NCBI GenBank assembly: GCA_000471045.1
Contig: KI301992.1
Span: 1,806,060 to 1,870,059, forward strand
Length of the DNA stretch: 64,000 nt
Source: an actinobacterium LLX17
GTDB lineage: Bacteria; Actinomycetota; Actinomycetes; Propionibacteriales; Nocardioidaceae
Reading direction: 5' to 3'
Position numbers and translations under genes: made by a program. Positions within the stretch are counted from its first letter, which is position 1; every line of letters starts with the position of its first letter. Shown piece after piece: positions 50,823-59,164 of the stretch. The notes under the pieces were generated by a model that was given only the letters and a program-made list of their open reading frames with translations, had not been told where the DNA came from and did no database searches.

Positions 50823-51373
50823 TCGGTCCCCCTGTGATTGCTCTTCTCCGACTCCGCCGACCGGATGATGGTGCCGTAGTGCGAGCGGTAGTACAACAAC
50901 GGCCGGTCGGCCGTGTCATCCACCTGGGCCGCCACCACGTCGCCGACGATGATCGAGTGGTCGCCACCGTCATGCACGGCGGAGGTGGTGCACTCGAGCC
51001 AGGCGAGCCCGTCGTCGAGCAGCGCCACACCCGTGACCCCCCGGTGGTGGCGGTGAGACGCCAGCTGATCGGCCAGCGGACGACCGCGATCGGCGAACCA
51101 CGACGACGCATCCTGTCCCGACTCCGCCAGGATCGTGACGCCCCACGTGCCCGACTCGAGCACCGCCTCGTGGAAACGGCTGACGCGGTGGGCGCACACG
51201 AGCACCCGCGGCGGGACGAGCGAGACCGAGGTGAAGGCGCTGGCGGTCATGGCGTGGTCGATGCCGTCGACGACGGTGGTGACCACCGTGACGCCACTGG
51301 CGAACCGGCCCAGCGCTCCGCGGAACGCGATGTCGTCCACAGGCGGGAAGCGATCGCTGCTGGGGTGGTTCAC
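50819..51373 (-). CDS. Flavin reductase / FMN-binding split-barrel protein
   Basis: 184 residues. 'ALGRFASGVTVVTTVVDGIDHAMTASAFTSVSL' and 'SRFHEAVLESG' mark the flavin reductase-like domain; supplies FMNH2 to a monooxygenase or acts on its own substrate (partner unknown). GTG at 51373; 4-base overlaps on both sides place it in the mshB operon. Confidence 0.92.
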   Translation of the reverse strand: MNHPSSDRFPPVDDIAFRGALGRFASGVTVVTTVVDGIDHAMTASAFTSVSLVPPRVLVCAHRVSRFHEAVLESGTWGVTILAESGQDASSWFADRGRPLADQLASHRHHRGVTGVALLDDGLAWLECTTSAVHDGGDHSIIVGDVVAAQVDDTADRPLLYYRSHYGTIIRSAESEKSNHRGTE

Positions 51374-51708
51374 CGCCTCAGCCTAGAGACGCGCAGCACG
51401 ACCGCCACCAGGCACCCCAGGCCGACGATCGTGTAGGTCCAGCTGATCGCGTCGCTGGCCACGAGGTAGCTGCCCGGCGCCACCGTCCCCTGGAGCGCCA
51501 GGACCAGTCCCCACCCGATCAGCAGCGCTGCGCTGCCGAGCCGCACGGTCTGCTCGGCCAGCAGCGCCAGGGGCACCAGCGGCAGCAGCGCGAGGAGCAG
51601 GCCCCACGGCACCGATACCCCCAGCACTGTGTCGTCGTGCCGGTGCACGACGGCACCCAGCACCGCCACGTACAGACCCACGCAGCCCCACACGACGCGG
51701 ATCAGCAC
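51370..51708 (-). CDS. DUF6113-type small membrane protein
   Basis: 112 residues, four membrane helices (about 5-20, 30-50, 55-75, 85-108) and almost no soluble part. Matches DUF6113 by size and position after mshB. Overlaps mshB by 7 bases and the flavin reductase by 4. Function unknown. Confidence 0.75.
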   Translation of the reverse strand: MLIRVVWGCVGLYVAVLGAVVHRHDDTVLGVSVPWGLLLALLPLVPLALLAEQTVRLGSAALLIGWGLVLALQGTVAPGSYLVASDAISWTYTIVGLGCLVAVVLRVSRLRR

Positions 51709-52613
51709 CCGGCGAACAGGTCCTCCTCGAGACCGCTGTCGCCGACCGGCCCGCGCGTCCCCTTGACGAGGCGGTAGTGCTCGACGCCCCAGGCGACCTT
51801 CGCGACGTCGAGACCCATCGCGAAGAACACGCCGTCCGGCGTGATCTGGCTGGCGTGGGCCCGCATCGCGTCGAGCTTGGCGTCGACGTGCTCCGGCGCT
51901 GCCGTGATCACCGCGTCGAGGTCCTCGTCCTCCACCGCGAAGGGCGGCAGGTTGTCAGGGTCCATGCCCTCGAACGACGACTCGTCGCCCATCTCGCGCA
52001 TCATCCGCAGCCCCTCACGCAGGCGCGACGCCGACATCGCGGTCCAGTAGATCTTGGCGACGTCCCACGCCTCGCCGAGCTCGCGGCGGTAGCTCGGTGC
52101 GGCGGCCAGCACGGCGGCGTAGTGGGCCACCCGGTGGGCCTGCACGTGGTCGGGGTGTCCGTAGCCGCCGAACTGGTCGTACGTCACCAGCACCTGGGGC
52201 CTGACCTCGCGGATGACCTCGACGAGCAGGTCGGCCGCCTCGGTCAGGTCGGCGTTCCAGAACGCACGCTCGTCGACCTCGTCGGCGGCGACCGCGTGTC
52301 CCTGCTCGTTCCACTGCATGCCGGAGTCGCGGAAGCGTCGCGCTCCCCCGAGCACCCGGTGGTCGGTGACGCCGAGCGCGGCCATCGCCGTGGCCAGCTC
52401 GCCGGCCCGGTGCTCGCCGAGGGCGTCGTCCCGGTCGGCGGCGAGGTGCTCGAGCTCGGGGACCAGGATCTCGCCCATGTCACCGAGCGTGCAGGTCACG
52501 AGGGTCACGTGCGCGCCCTCGGCGACGTAGTGCGCCATGGTCGCGCCGTTGTTGATCGACTCGTCGTCGGGGTGGGCGTGGACGAGGAGCAGTCGTCGGT
52601 CCGCGGAGGTCAT
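51702..52613 (-). CDS. mshB: GlcNAc-inositol deacetylase of mycothiol synthesis
   Basis: 303 residues, LmbE-like zinc deacetylase. H14-P-D-D17 in 'VHAHPDDESINNGATMA' and 'GYGHPDH' (151-156) give the zinc ligands. It removes acetate from GlcNAc-Ins, the second committed step of mycothiol. Other msh genes are not in the window. ATG at 52613; TAGCCT 6 bases upstream (leaderless). Heads an operon with DUF6113, flavin reductase and VanW. Confidence 0.96.
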   Translation of the reverse strand: MTSADRRLLLVHAHPDDESINNGATMAHYVAEGAHVTLVTCTLGDMGEILVPELEHLAADRDDALGEHRAGELATAMAALGVTDHRVLGGARRFRDSGMQWNEQGHAVAADEVDERAFWNADLTEAADLLVEVIREVRPQVLVTYDQFGGYGHPDHVQAHRVAHYAAVLAAAPSYRRELGEAWDVAKIYWTAMSASRLREGLRMMREMGDESSFEGMDPDNLPPFAVEDEDLDAVITAAPEHVDAKLDAMRAHASQITPDGVFFAMGLDVAKVAWGVEHYRLVKGTRGPVGDSGLEEDLFAGC

Positions 52614-52662
52614 GGCCCAAGGCTAGGTCCCGACCGTGAGCGACCAGTGATGTGATGGGGCC

Positions 52663-54738
52663 ATGACGGTCTCGTACCCCCGCCTCGCCGCCCGCACGCT
52701 GCGGTTCACCCTGGGCCTCCCCCGCAACCTGACGGTCTCGCCCGACGGCCGCACGGTGCGCTTCGTGCGGACGCCCGACGGCCTGACCCGCACGGGCCAG
52801 CTCTGGGAGCTCGACGTCGAGACCGGCACCGAGTCGATCCTCGTCGACCCCGTCGAGCTGCTCGGGTCGGCCGACGAGGACCTGTCGGCCGCGGAGCGGG
52901 CCCGGCGCGAACGCAGCCGTGAGGGCGCCTCGGGCATCGTCGGCTACGACGTCGACGCCACCGGCCGATGGGCCACCTTCGCTCTCTCCGGGCGCCTCTG
53001 GGCCACCCACCTCGGCACGCGGGCCACCCGGGAGCTGCCGAGCGCAGGCGCGGTGATCGATCCCCGCCTCGATCCGACCGGCCGCCGGGTCGCCTACGCC
53101 GCCGGCGGGGCGCTGCACGTGGTCGAGCTCGCCACCGACGAGGACCGCGTGCTCGTGGCCCCTGACGGACCGGACCTGACCTGGGGCCAGGCGGAGTTCA
53201 TCGCCGCCGAGGAGATGGACCGCATGCGCGGCTTCTGGTGGGCGCCCGACGGCCAGTCCCTGCTGGTGCAGCGCACCGACGAGTCGCCCGTGGACACCTG
53301 GTTCGTGGGCGATCCCGAGCACCCCGAGCGGGCCTCGACGCCGCAGCGCTACCCCGCGGCGGGCACCGACAACGCGGTGGTGACGCTCTGGCACGTGCCG
53401 CTCGACGGGCCCATCACCGAGGTCGCGTGGGACCGCGACGCCTTCGAGTACCTCGCGCGCGTGACGTGGACCGAGGACGGGCCCCCGCTCCTGCAGGTGC
53501 TCTCGCGCGACCAGCGCCGCTCCCAGGTGCTGCGGCTCGACCCGTCCACTGGTGCGACCCATGTGCTGCGCGACCTGGCCGACGAGGCCTGGATCGAGCT
53601 CGGACCGGGTCCGCGGTTCGCGCCGGGTGGCGCCCTGGTGACCGTCGAGGACGCCGACGGCTGGACCCGCGTGGTCGTCGACGGCGCGCCGATCAGCCCC
53701 GCCGGCTGGCAGGTGCGAAGCATCGTCGCCACCCAGGCCGATGCTGTGGTGGCCACGGCCTCGCAGGAGCCCACCGAGGTGCACGTGGTCCGGTTCGGCC
53801 TCGACGGCTCGGTGGAGCCCCTCACGAGCGGCGCCGGAGTGCATGGGGCGGTGATCGAGGGTGGCACCACGGTCGTCGTGCGGTCGACCCTCGAGACCAC
53901 GGGTCCGGTCGTCACGGTGCAGCGGGACGGCCACGATTCCGTCACCGTCCGGTCGGTGGCCGAGGCCGTGCCGCTCTCACCCCGGGTGCGTCTGATGCAC
54001 GCCGGTCCACACGACCTCCGCACAGCTGTGCTGTTCCCGTCCGACCACGTGCCCGGAACCCGCCTGCCGATCCTGATGGATCCGTACGGCGGTCCCGGCG
54101 CCCAGCGCGTGCTGACCTCCGGGCGGATGTTCGCCGAGGCACAGTGGCTGGCCGACCAGGGCTTCTGCGTCGTCGTGGCCGACGGGCGCGGCACGCCCGG
54201 CCGCGGTCACGCCTGGGTGCGCTCGGTCAAGGACGAGCTCGCGTCGGTGACCCTGCAGGACCAGGTGGACGCCCTCGAGGCCGTCGTCGAGGCGTTCCCC
54301 GACGACGTCGACCCCGGCCGCGTCGGCATCACCGGCTGGTCGTACGGCGGGTACCTCGCGGCGCTCGCCGTGCTGGCGCGGCCCGACCTCTTCCACGCCG
54401 CCGTCGCCGGGGCCCCCGTGACGGAGTGGCGGCTCTACGACACCTGCTACACCGAGCGCTACCTGGGCGATCCGCGCACGCAGCCCGAGGTCTACGACCG
54501 CAGCTCGCTGCTGCCGCTCGCGTCCGGGCTCGCACGGCCCCTCATGCTGATCCACGGCCTCGCTGACGACAACGTCGTGGCCGCCCACACCCTGCGGCTG
54601 TCGTCCGCCCTGCTTGCCGCCGGGCGTCCGCACACCGTGCTGCCGCTCTCGGGCGTCACCCACATGACGCCCGACGACGTGGTGGCCGAGAACCTCAAGC
54701 TGCTGCAGGTGCGCTTCCTCCGCGAGCACCTGGCCTGA
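52663..54738 (+). CDS. S9 family peptidase (dipeptidyl-peptidase IV-like)
   Basis: 691 residues. N-terminal beta-propeller (about 30-440) with the DPP-IV 'AEEMDRMRGFWWAPDG' Glu pair that binds the peptide N-terminus; C-terminal alpha/beta hydrolase with S560 in GWSYGG, D635/D636 in 'HGLADDN' and H667 in 'GVTHM'. Cleaves N-terminal dipeptides, probably in the cytoplasm (no signal peptide). ATG at 52663; divergent from mshB with 49 bp between. Confidence 0.95.
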   Translation: MTVSYPRLAARTLRFTLGLPRNLTVSPDGRTVRFVRTPDGLTRTGQLWELDVETGTESILVDPVELLGSADEDLSAAERARRERSREGASGIVGYDVDATGRWATFALSGRLWATHLGTRATRELPSAGAVIDPRLDPTGRRVAYAAGGALHVVELATDEDRVLVAPDGPDLTWGQAEFIAAEEMDRMRGFWWAPDGQSLLVQRTDESPVDTWFVGDPEHPERASTPQRYPAAGTDNAVVTLWHVPLDGPITEVAWDRDAFEYLARVTWTEDGPPLLQVLSRDQRRSQVLRLDPSTGATHVLRDLADEAWIELGPGPRFAPGGALVTVEDADGWTRVVVDGAPISPAGWQVRSIVATQADAVVATASQEPTEVHVVRFGLDGSVEPLTSGAGVHGAVIEGGTTVVVRSTLETTGPVVTVQRDGHDSVTVRSVAEAVPLSPRVRLMHAGPHDLRTAVLFPSDHVPGTRLPILMDPYGGPGAQRVLTSGRMFAEAQWLADQGFCVVVADGRGTPGRGHAWVRSVKDELASVTLQDQVDALEAVVEAFPDDVDPGRVGITGWSYGGYLAALAVLARPDLFHAAVAGAPVTEWRLYDTCYTERYLGDPRTQPEVYDRSSLLPLASGLARPLMLIHGLADDNVVAAHTLRLSSALLAAGRPHTVLPLSGVTHMTPDDVVAENLKLLQVRFLREHLA

Positions 54739-54745
54739 GCAGACG

Positions 54746-54781
54746 CAGGACGCCCCCGACCGTGCGGTCGGGGGCGTCCTG
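54746..54781. terminator. Bidirectional terminator
   Basis: Perfect 17-bp stem (54746-54762 with 54765-54781), 2-base loop, 7 bases after the peptidase stop and 16 bases before the end of the convergent membrane-protein gene. GC-rich, no clear T-tract. Confidence 0.75.
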
Positions 54782-54797
54782 TGTCGTGCTGGGTGCG

Positions 54798-56402
54798 TCA
54801 GCCCTGGCGGCGCGCCAGAGCGGCGTCGACCTCGGGGTCGCCCAGCTGGCGCAGCCAGTCGAGGAGTCCCGGGTACGCCTGCGGGTTCTGCGCGACCGCG
54901 GCCCGCGCGTGCGGGTGCAGCTGCGCGATCTGCGCGAGCTCGGCCTGGTCGATCGACGGGTCGCTGGCCCGCTGGACCACCGGGTCGCTCGACGCGGGCG
55001 AGACCGTCGGGATGACGGCCGTGTGCTCCGTGGAGCCCGCCGAGGCGCCGGGCGCCTGAGCAGGCTGGGCGGGCGCCTGCGGGGCGCCGGGCAGCGGTGC
55101 GCCGGCACCGGGACCGGCCGGACCGTTCTGGGCGTTGGCGAACATCTTCTTGACGCCACCGCCCAGCGTGCCGAACCCGGCCACCGCGGCGGCGATGGCC
55201 AGCGCCACCAGGAGCGCGCCCAGCCACGTGCCGTCGGTCACCGGCGAGTCGTCCATGATCGCCAGGATGATCGCGAGGACGATCACCAGGACCAGGAAGG
55301 CACCTGCGGCGGCGAGCGGCAGGACCTTCGAGCCGCCGGCCGTCGTGGTCACGAAGCCCAGGGCACCCGCGGCGGCGATCAGCACGAAGAAGATCAGCGT
55401 GATGATGATCTGCGCGTCGAACTCGGCGTCGATACCGTCGGACACCGCCGACAGGACGTGCACGATCGCGGTGAGCGCGATCAGCAGGAAGGCGCCCTTC
55501 GCGGCGGCGACCAGCGAGACCGGGTGGGTGGCTCCGCCGGTCGCGCGGGAGGCGCCGGGCGAGAGGGCAGCCGCAGCGGCACCGATCACGAGGAAGGCAC
55601 CGAAGCCCGGGAAGCGCACACTCTCGAAGCCGCCGCCCAGGAAGAAGAAGCCCATGAGCTGCGTGATGTTCTCCTCGTCGATGTGCAGCATGGCCAGGAT
55701 CAGCCACACGATGCCGAGTCCGGCGACGAGCGCCACGCCCTGCGGCTTGGCGAGGAACGTCAAGAGAGCCGGGTACGCGAGCGCGCCCACGACGACCAGG
55801 ACACCAACGACGTACAGGATGATGCTCGGCGCCTCGACGCCGGCGTCGTCGAGGTCGTCGATGAAGAGCAGGCTCGTGAGGAGGACCACGAACGCGGCCA
55901 GGGCGAGCAGTCCGCCGGTGACGTAGAGCCAGATGCGGTCGCTGGTGGCGAGGTGGGACGCCGGCAGCTCGTGCTTGCGCGGCTGGGCCACGAGCAGGGC
56001 GCCGAACAGGCCGACTGCGACGCCCACGCCGACGCCGCGCTCGTCGGCGATGTCGAGGATCACCACGACCAGGACGCAGATGAAGTACGGGATGGTGGCC
56101 AGGAGGCGGATGAGCCCGTTGTTGCGGGCGTTCCACCCGTGGCCGAGGACGCCGAGGCGAGTCAGATAGGCGGGCACGAGCGCCAGCACGGCCAGCACGG
56201 TGGCGACGTCGACGAACCAGAGCTCGGCGCCCATCTTTTCGCCGAGGTCGACGTTCCACGTGTAGAACAGCGCGGCGAACAACAGGATCAGGGCTGCGAC
56301 GTCACGAAGGACGTCGGTCACCGGAATCCCGGAGAAGGGGTTGGACATCTGTGGCTGGGCCGGGGCGTGGCCCGGCTGCGTGCCGTACGGCTGCGAAGTC
56401 AT
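54798..56402 (-). CDS. Polytopic membrane protein with LRV-like C-terminal domain
   Basis: 534 residues. About eleven membrane helices between residues 28 and 400, a Pro/Ala/Gly linker, and a C-terminal piece 'ASDPSIDQAELAQIAQLHPH' running into 'PQAYPGLLDWLRQLGDPEVD' that resembles the variant leucine-rich repeat (LRV) module often attached to actinobacterial membrane or stress proteins. Function unknown. ATG at 56402; TAGGCT 7 bases upstream (leaderless). Confidence 0.77.
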   Translation of the reverse strand: MTSQPYGTQPGHAPAQPQMSNPFSGIPVTDVLRDVAALILLFAALFYTWNVDLGEKMGAELWFVDVATVLAVLALVPAYLTRLGVLGHGWNARNNGLIRLLATIPYFICVLVVVILDIADERGVGVGVAVGLFGALLVAQPRKHELPASHLATSDRIWLYVTGGLLALAAFVVLLTSLLFIDDLDDAGVEAPSIILYVVGVLVVVGALAYPALLTFLAKPQGVALVAGLGIVWLILAMLHIDEENITQLMGFFFLGGGFESVRFPGFGAFLVIGAAAAALSPGASRATGGATHPVSLVAAAKGAFLLIALTAIVHVLSAVSDGIDAEFDAQIIITLIFFVLIAAAGALGFVTTTAGGSKVLPLAAAGAFLVLVIVLAIILAIMDDSPVTDGTWLGALLVALAIAAAVAGFGTLGGGVKKMFANAQNGPAGPGAGAPLPGAPQAPAQPAQAPGASAGSTEHTAVIPTVSPASSDPVVQRASDPSIDQAELAQIAQLHPHARAAVAQNPQAYPGLLDWLRQLGDPEVDAALARRQG

Positions 56403-56496
56403 GGGCCAGAGCCTAGCCCGATCGAACTATGTGAGCGAGCCGCCCTGTGTGGCACGTGTGTGCCGCTGACCTGCGACGGGACGTCCTCGGGAGGGT

Positions 56497-56817
56497 TCAG
56501 GACCCCTTGATTCGACGCGGAGCGTCAGGAAGAGGCAGTCCCCCCGCGGGTGGCCGGCCCCCTGGCGGTTCCACTGCCGGGCCGCTGTCGAGGCGCACGT
56601 CCTGGGGCAACCAGCCGCCGTAGACGTCGACCATCTCGACCACGCGGTCGTCGAACGGCTCGACCACCAACGCCCAGGCGTGGTCCTCGGCGTCGTCCTC
56701 ACCGGCGAACGCCTCCCGCACCAGGCGGGTCACATAGCCCTCGGTCTGCAGGGCCTTGACCAGCTCGGCGGCGTCGTCGGCCTCGTCGAAGTGAATGTGG
56801 GGATGGTTCGTCGACAC
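56497..56817 (-). CDS. Conserved small hypothetical protein
   Basis: 106 residues, acidic, with 'HIHFDEADDAAELVKALQTEGY' then 'DHAWALVVEPFDDRVVEMVDVYGGWL'. The layout (a small ferredoxin-like alpha/beta core) recalls short stress or RraB-like proteins, but I cannot assign a family. GTG at 56817; TACGCT 6 bases upstream (leaderless). A Pro-rich tail completes it. Confidence 0.65.
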   Translation of the reverse strand: MSTNHPHIHFDEADDAAELVKALQTEGYVTRLVREAFAGEDDAEDHAWALVVEPFDDRVVEMVDVYGGWLPQDVRLDSGPAVEPPGGRPPAGGLPLPDAPRRIKGS

Positions 56818-56840
56818 ACCCCGAGCGTACCCGCGCTGAC

Positions 56841-56889
56841 TGTCACGTATCGGTCGTCGAATCGGCCTTTTCGCGACCGAAACGTGACA
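56841..56889. promoter_or_regulatory. 16-bp inverted repeat between manB and the small gene
   Basis: Arms 56841-56856 and 56874-56889 match at 15 of 16 bases (TGTCACGTWTCGGTCG type), 17-base spacer. It follows the manB stop, so it may be its terminator, and its left arm touches the -35 region of the leaderless gene at 56817, so it may also be an operator. Confidence 0.5.
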
Positions 56890-56910
56890 CTCAGCGGGAA
56901 CGGAACCGGG

Positions 56911-58263
56911 TCAGGCTCGGATGAGGCCGAGGACCTCGTCGCGGACGCGCTCCATGGTGGGCACGTCGTCGCCCTCGACGTTCAGGCGCAGGAGGGGCTC
57001 GGTGTTGGAGGCGCGCACGTTGAACCACCACGTGTCGGCGGTGACGGTCAGTCCGTCGAGCCGGTCCTGGTCGTGCTCGGAGTACGTCTCGACCAGACGC
57101 TCGATGACGGCGGCGGCGTCGTCGACCGTGCTGTTGATCTCGCCCGACGCCGGGTAGCGGCCGTACTGCGCCATGAGCTCCGACACGGTGCCGTCGGTCT
57201 CGGCCAGCGCGGCCATGACGTGCAGGGCCGCCAGCATGCCGGAGTCGGCCAGGTAGAAGTCGCGGAAGTAGAAGTGACCGGAGTGCTCGCCGCCGAAGAC
57301 CGCGTCGGTCCGGGCCATCTCGGCCTTGATCAGCGAGTGGCCGACCGGCGTGCGCACGGGCGTGCCGCCGTTCTCGGTGACGATCTCGGGCACCGACTTC
57401 GAGCAGATGACGTTGTGCAGGATCGTCGCGCCGGGCTGCTCGGCGAGGTAGCGGCTGGCGATCAGCGCCGTGATCGCCGACGGCGCGACGGGCTCCCCCG
57501 TCTCGTCGATCACGAAGCAACGGTCGGCGTCGCCGTCGAAGGCGAGTCCGAGGTCGGCGCCGCGCGAGCGCACCTCGGCCTGCAGGTCGACCAGCGTGCT
57601 GCTGTCGAGCGGATTGGCCTCGTGGTTCGGAAAGGTGCCGTCGAGCTCGAAGTACATCGGCACGACCTCGAGGTCGAGACGGCTCAGCACGGCGTCAGCG
57701 GTGTGCCCGGCCATGCCGTTGCCGGCGTCGACGACGACCGTGAGGCGGCGACCCTCCACGGGCGCGAGGTCGAGCAGGTGCTGGGCGTACTCGGCCACGA
57801 ACTCGCGCTCGGTGACGGTGCCCCGGAGCTCCGGGAGGTCCTGCCCGAGCAGCTCGCCGGCGGCCTCGGCGATCGTCTTCAGCCCGGTGTCGAGACCGAT
57901 GGGACGCGCGCCGGCGCGGCAGACCTTCAAGCCGTTGTAGCCGGCCGGGTTGTGGCTGGCGGTGATCATGACGCCGGGCAGGTCGAGTCGGCCGGACGCG
58001 GCGTAGAGCATGTCGGTGGAGGCGAGCCCGATCAGGACCACGTCTCCCCCGCGAGCGCGGATGCCGTCACTGAGCGCACGCGCCAGCTCTGGCGAGGTCT
58101 CACGCATGTCGTGGCCGATGATGGCGGCCCCACGGCCGTCGCTGATCTCGACCTCGTCGGCGAACGCCTGGCCGAAGGCCTGGACCAGCTCTGCGTCGAG
58201 CTGTTCGGGCGAGCGACCCCGGACGTCGTAGGCCTTCGTGACAGCAGCGAACCGAGGATGCAT
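56911..58263 (-). CDS. manB: Phosphomannomutase / phosphoglucomutase
   Basis: 450 residues. Active-site S103 in 'ITASHNPAGYNG', metal loop 'DGDADR', sugar-recognition 'GGEHSGH', C-terminal phosphate loop 'RASNTEPLLR'. Converts mannose-6-P to mannose-1-P (or the glucose pair) for GDP-mannose and cell-wall mannans. Sits in the manB-DUF3499-zincin-DUF5719-glycosyltransferase-whiB block conserved in actinobacteria. Confidence 0.93.
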   Translation of the reverse strand: MHPRFAAVTKAYDVRGRSPEQLDAELVQAFGQAFADEVEISDGRGAAIIGHDMRETSPELARALSDGIRARGGDVVLIGLASTDMLYAASGRLDLPGVMITASHNPAGYNGLKVCRAGARPIGLDTGLKTIAEAAGELLGQDLPELRGTVTEREFVAEYAQHLLDLAPVEGRRLTVVVDAGNGMAGHTADAVLSRLDLEVVPMYFELDGTFPNHEANPLDSSTLVDLQAEVRSRGADLGLAFDGDADRCFVIDETGEPVAPSAITALIASRYLAEQPGATILHNVICSKSVPEIVTENGGTPVRTPVGHSLIKAEMARTDAVFGGEHSGHFYFRDFYLADSGMLAALHVMAALAETDGTVSELMAQYGRYPASGEINSTVDDAAAVIERLVETYSEHDQDRLDGLTVTADTWWFNVRASNTEPLLRLNVEGDDVPTMERVRDEVLGLIRA

Positions 58264-58333
58264 GGAGTTCCGTTCAGTGGCCGGACGGGTTCGTCAGCCT
58301 ACCCATCCAGGCGGTATGGGCTACGTGGGCGGG

Positions 58334-58651
58334 CTACTCGGGCGGGACGAGCCGCAGACCGGAGGGCGGCTCCGGCGCCGGGCGACGTCCGGCCTCGCGC
58401 ACGGCGTCGGCCAGCGCGAGCAGGTCGTCCCGCGACGGCGCTGAGGCGCCCGGGTCCGGAGCGAGCCGGATGACGTTCCAGCCCTGAGGCACCGAGAGGC
58501 GGCCGGCGTGCTCGGCACAGAGGTCGTAGGTGTGCGGCTCGGCGGCCGTCGCCAACGGACCGAGCACGGCCGTCTGGTCGGCATATACGTACGTCAGCGT
58601 GCTGACCGCTGCCTGAGAGCACGCCGATCGCGTGCAACGCCTGACACCCAC
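58334..58651 (-). CDS. DUF3499 family protein
   Basis: 105 residues. 'VRRCTRSACSQAAVSTLTYVYADQTAVLGPL' and 'YDLCAEHAGRLSVPQGWNV' are diagnostic; its Cys/His (C-x4-C, C-x2-H) suggest a bound metal. Function unknown. GTG at 58651 fits the family; TACTCT 6 bases upstream (leaderless). Same neighbourhood as in mycobacteria. Confidence 0.9.
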   Translation of the reverse strand: MGVRRCTRSACSQAAVSTLTYVYADQTAVLGPLATAAEPHTYDLCAEHAGRLSVPQGWNVIRLAPDPGASAPSRDDLLALADAVREAGRRPAPEPPSGLRLVPPE

Positions 58652-58699
58652 GCCGCGAGAGTACCTTCCGGCCGGTGCACCGGCGGCTAGGCTCGCGGC

Positions 58700-59164
58700 A
58701 TGCCGCAGGAGCGTCGATTCGTGGGTCCCGGTCTGGAGCCTGTCGTGACCGGACCCCGCCCGGGGCGCCTGCGCGACCGTCGCGGACGCGGGCGTCGCGG
58801 ACCCATGGCCCTGCCCGGTCCCCTGTCGCCGTTCAGCATCCCGGCGCACCGCCCACCCCGCGCGGCCTTCGACCTGCTGGTGGCCGAGGTGCTGCGGGCG
58901 CTCGAGCCGCACTTCCGCACCGAGACGGTGGCCGTCGACGTCGTGGTCGAGGAGGCGCCGCTGCTGCCGCCGGCCTGGGACGAGCGGGTGCCCACCAGCG
59001 TCGTCGTCCACCACGTGACCCCGGCGCGCCTGGTGCTCTACCGCCTGCCGCTCAGTCGCGCCTGTGCCGACGAGGACGAGGTCGCCGAGCGGGTGTGGGC
59101 CGCCGTGCTCGATGGACTGGCCGAGGTCTGGTCCGTTCCGCCGGAGTCGCTCGACCCCCGCTAG
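58700..59164 (+). CDS. Zincin_1-like (DUF1025) protein without HExxH
   Basis: 154 residues. 'RLRDRRGRGRRGPMALPGPLSP' and 'AAFDLLVAEVLRALEPHF' match this metallopeptidase-like family and its place opposite DUF3499. Relatives carry HExxH near the C-terminus; here that stretch reads 'WAAVLDGLAEVWSV', with no His. It is probably catalytically dead or has another role. ATG at 58700; TAGGCT 6 bases upstream (leaderless). Confidence 0.8.
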   Translation: MPQERRFVGPGLEPVVTGPRPGRLRDRRGRGRRGPMALPGPLSPFSIPAHRPPRAAFDLLVAEVLRALEPHFRTETVAVDVVVEEAPLLPPAWDERVPTSVVVHHVTPARLVLYRLPLSRACADEDEVAERVWAAVLDGLAEVWSVPPESLDPR

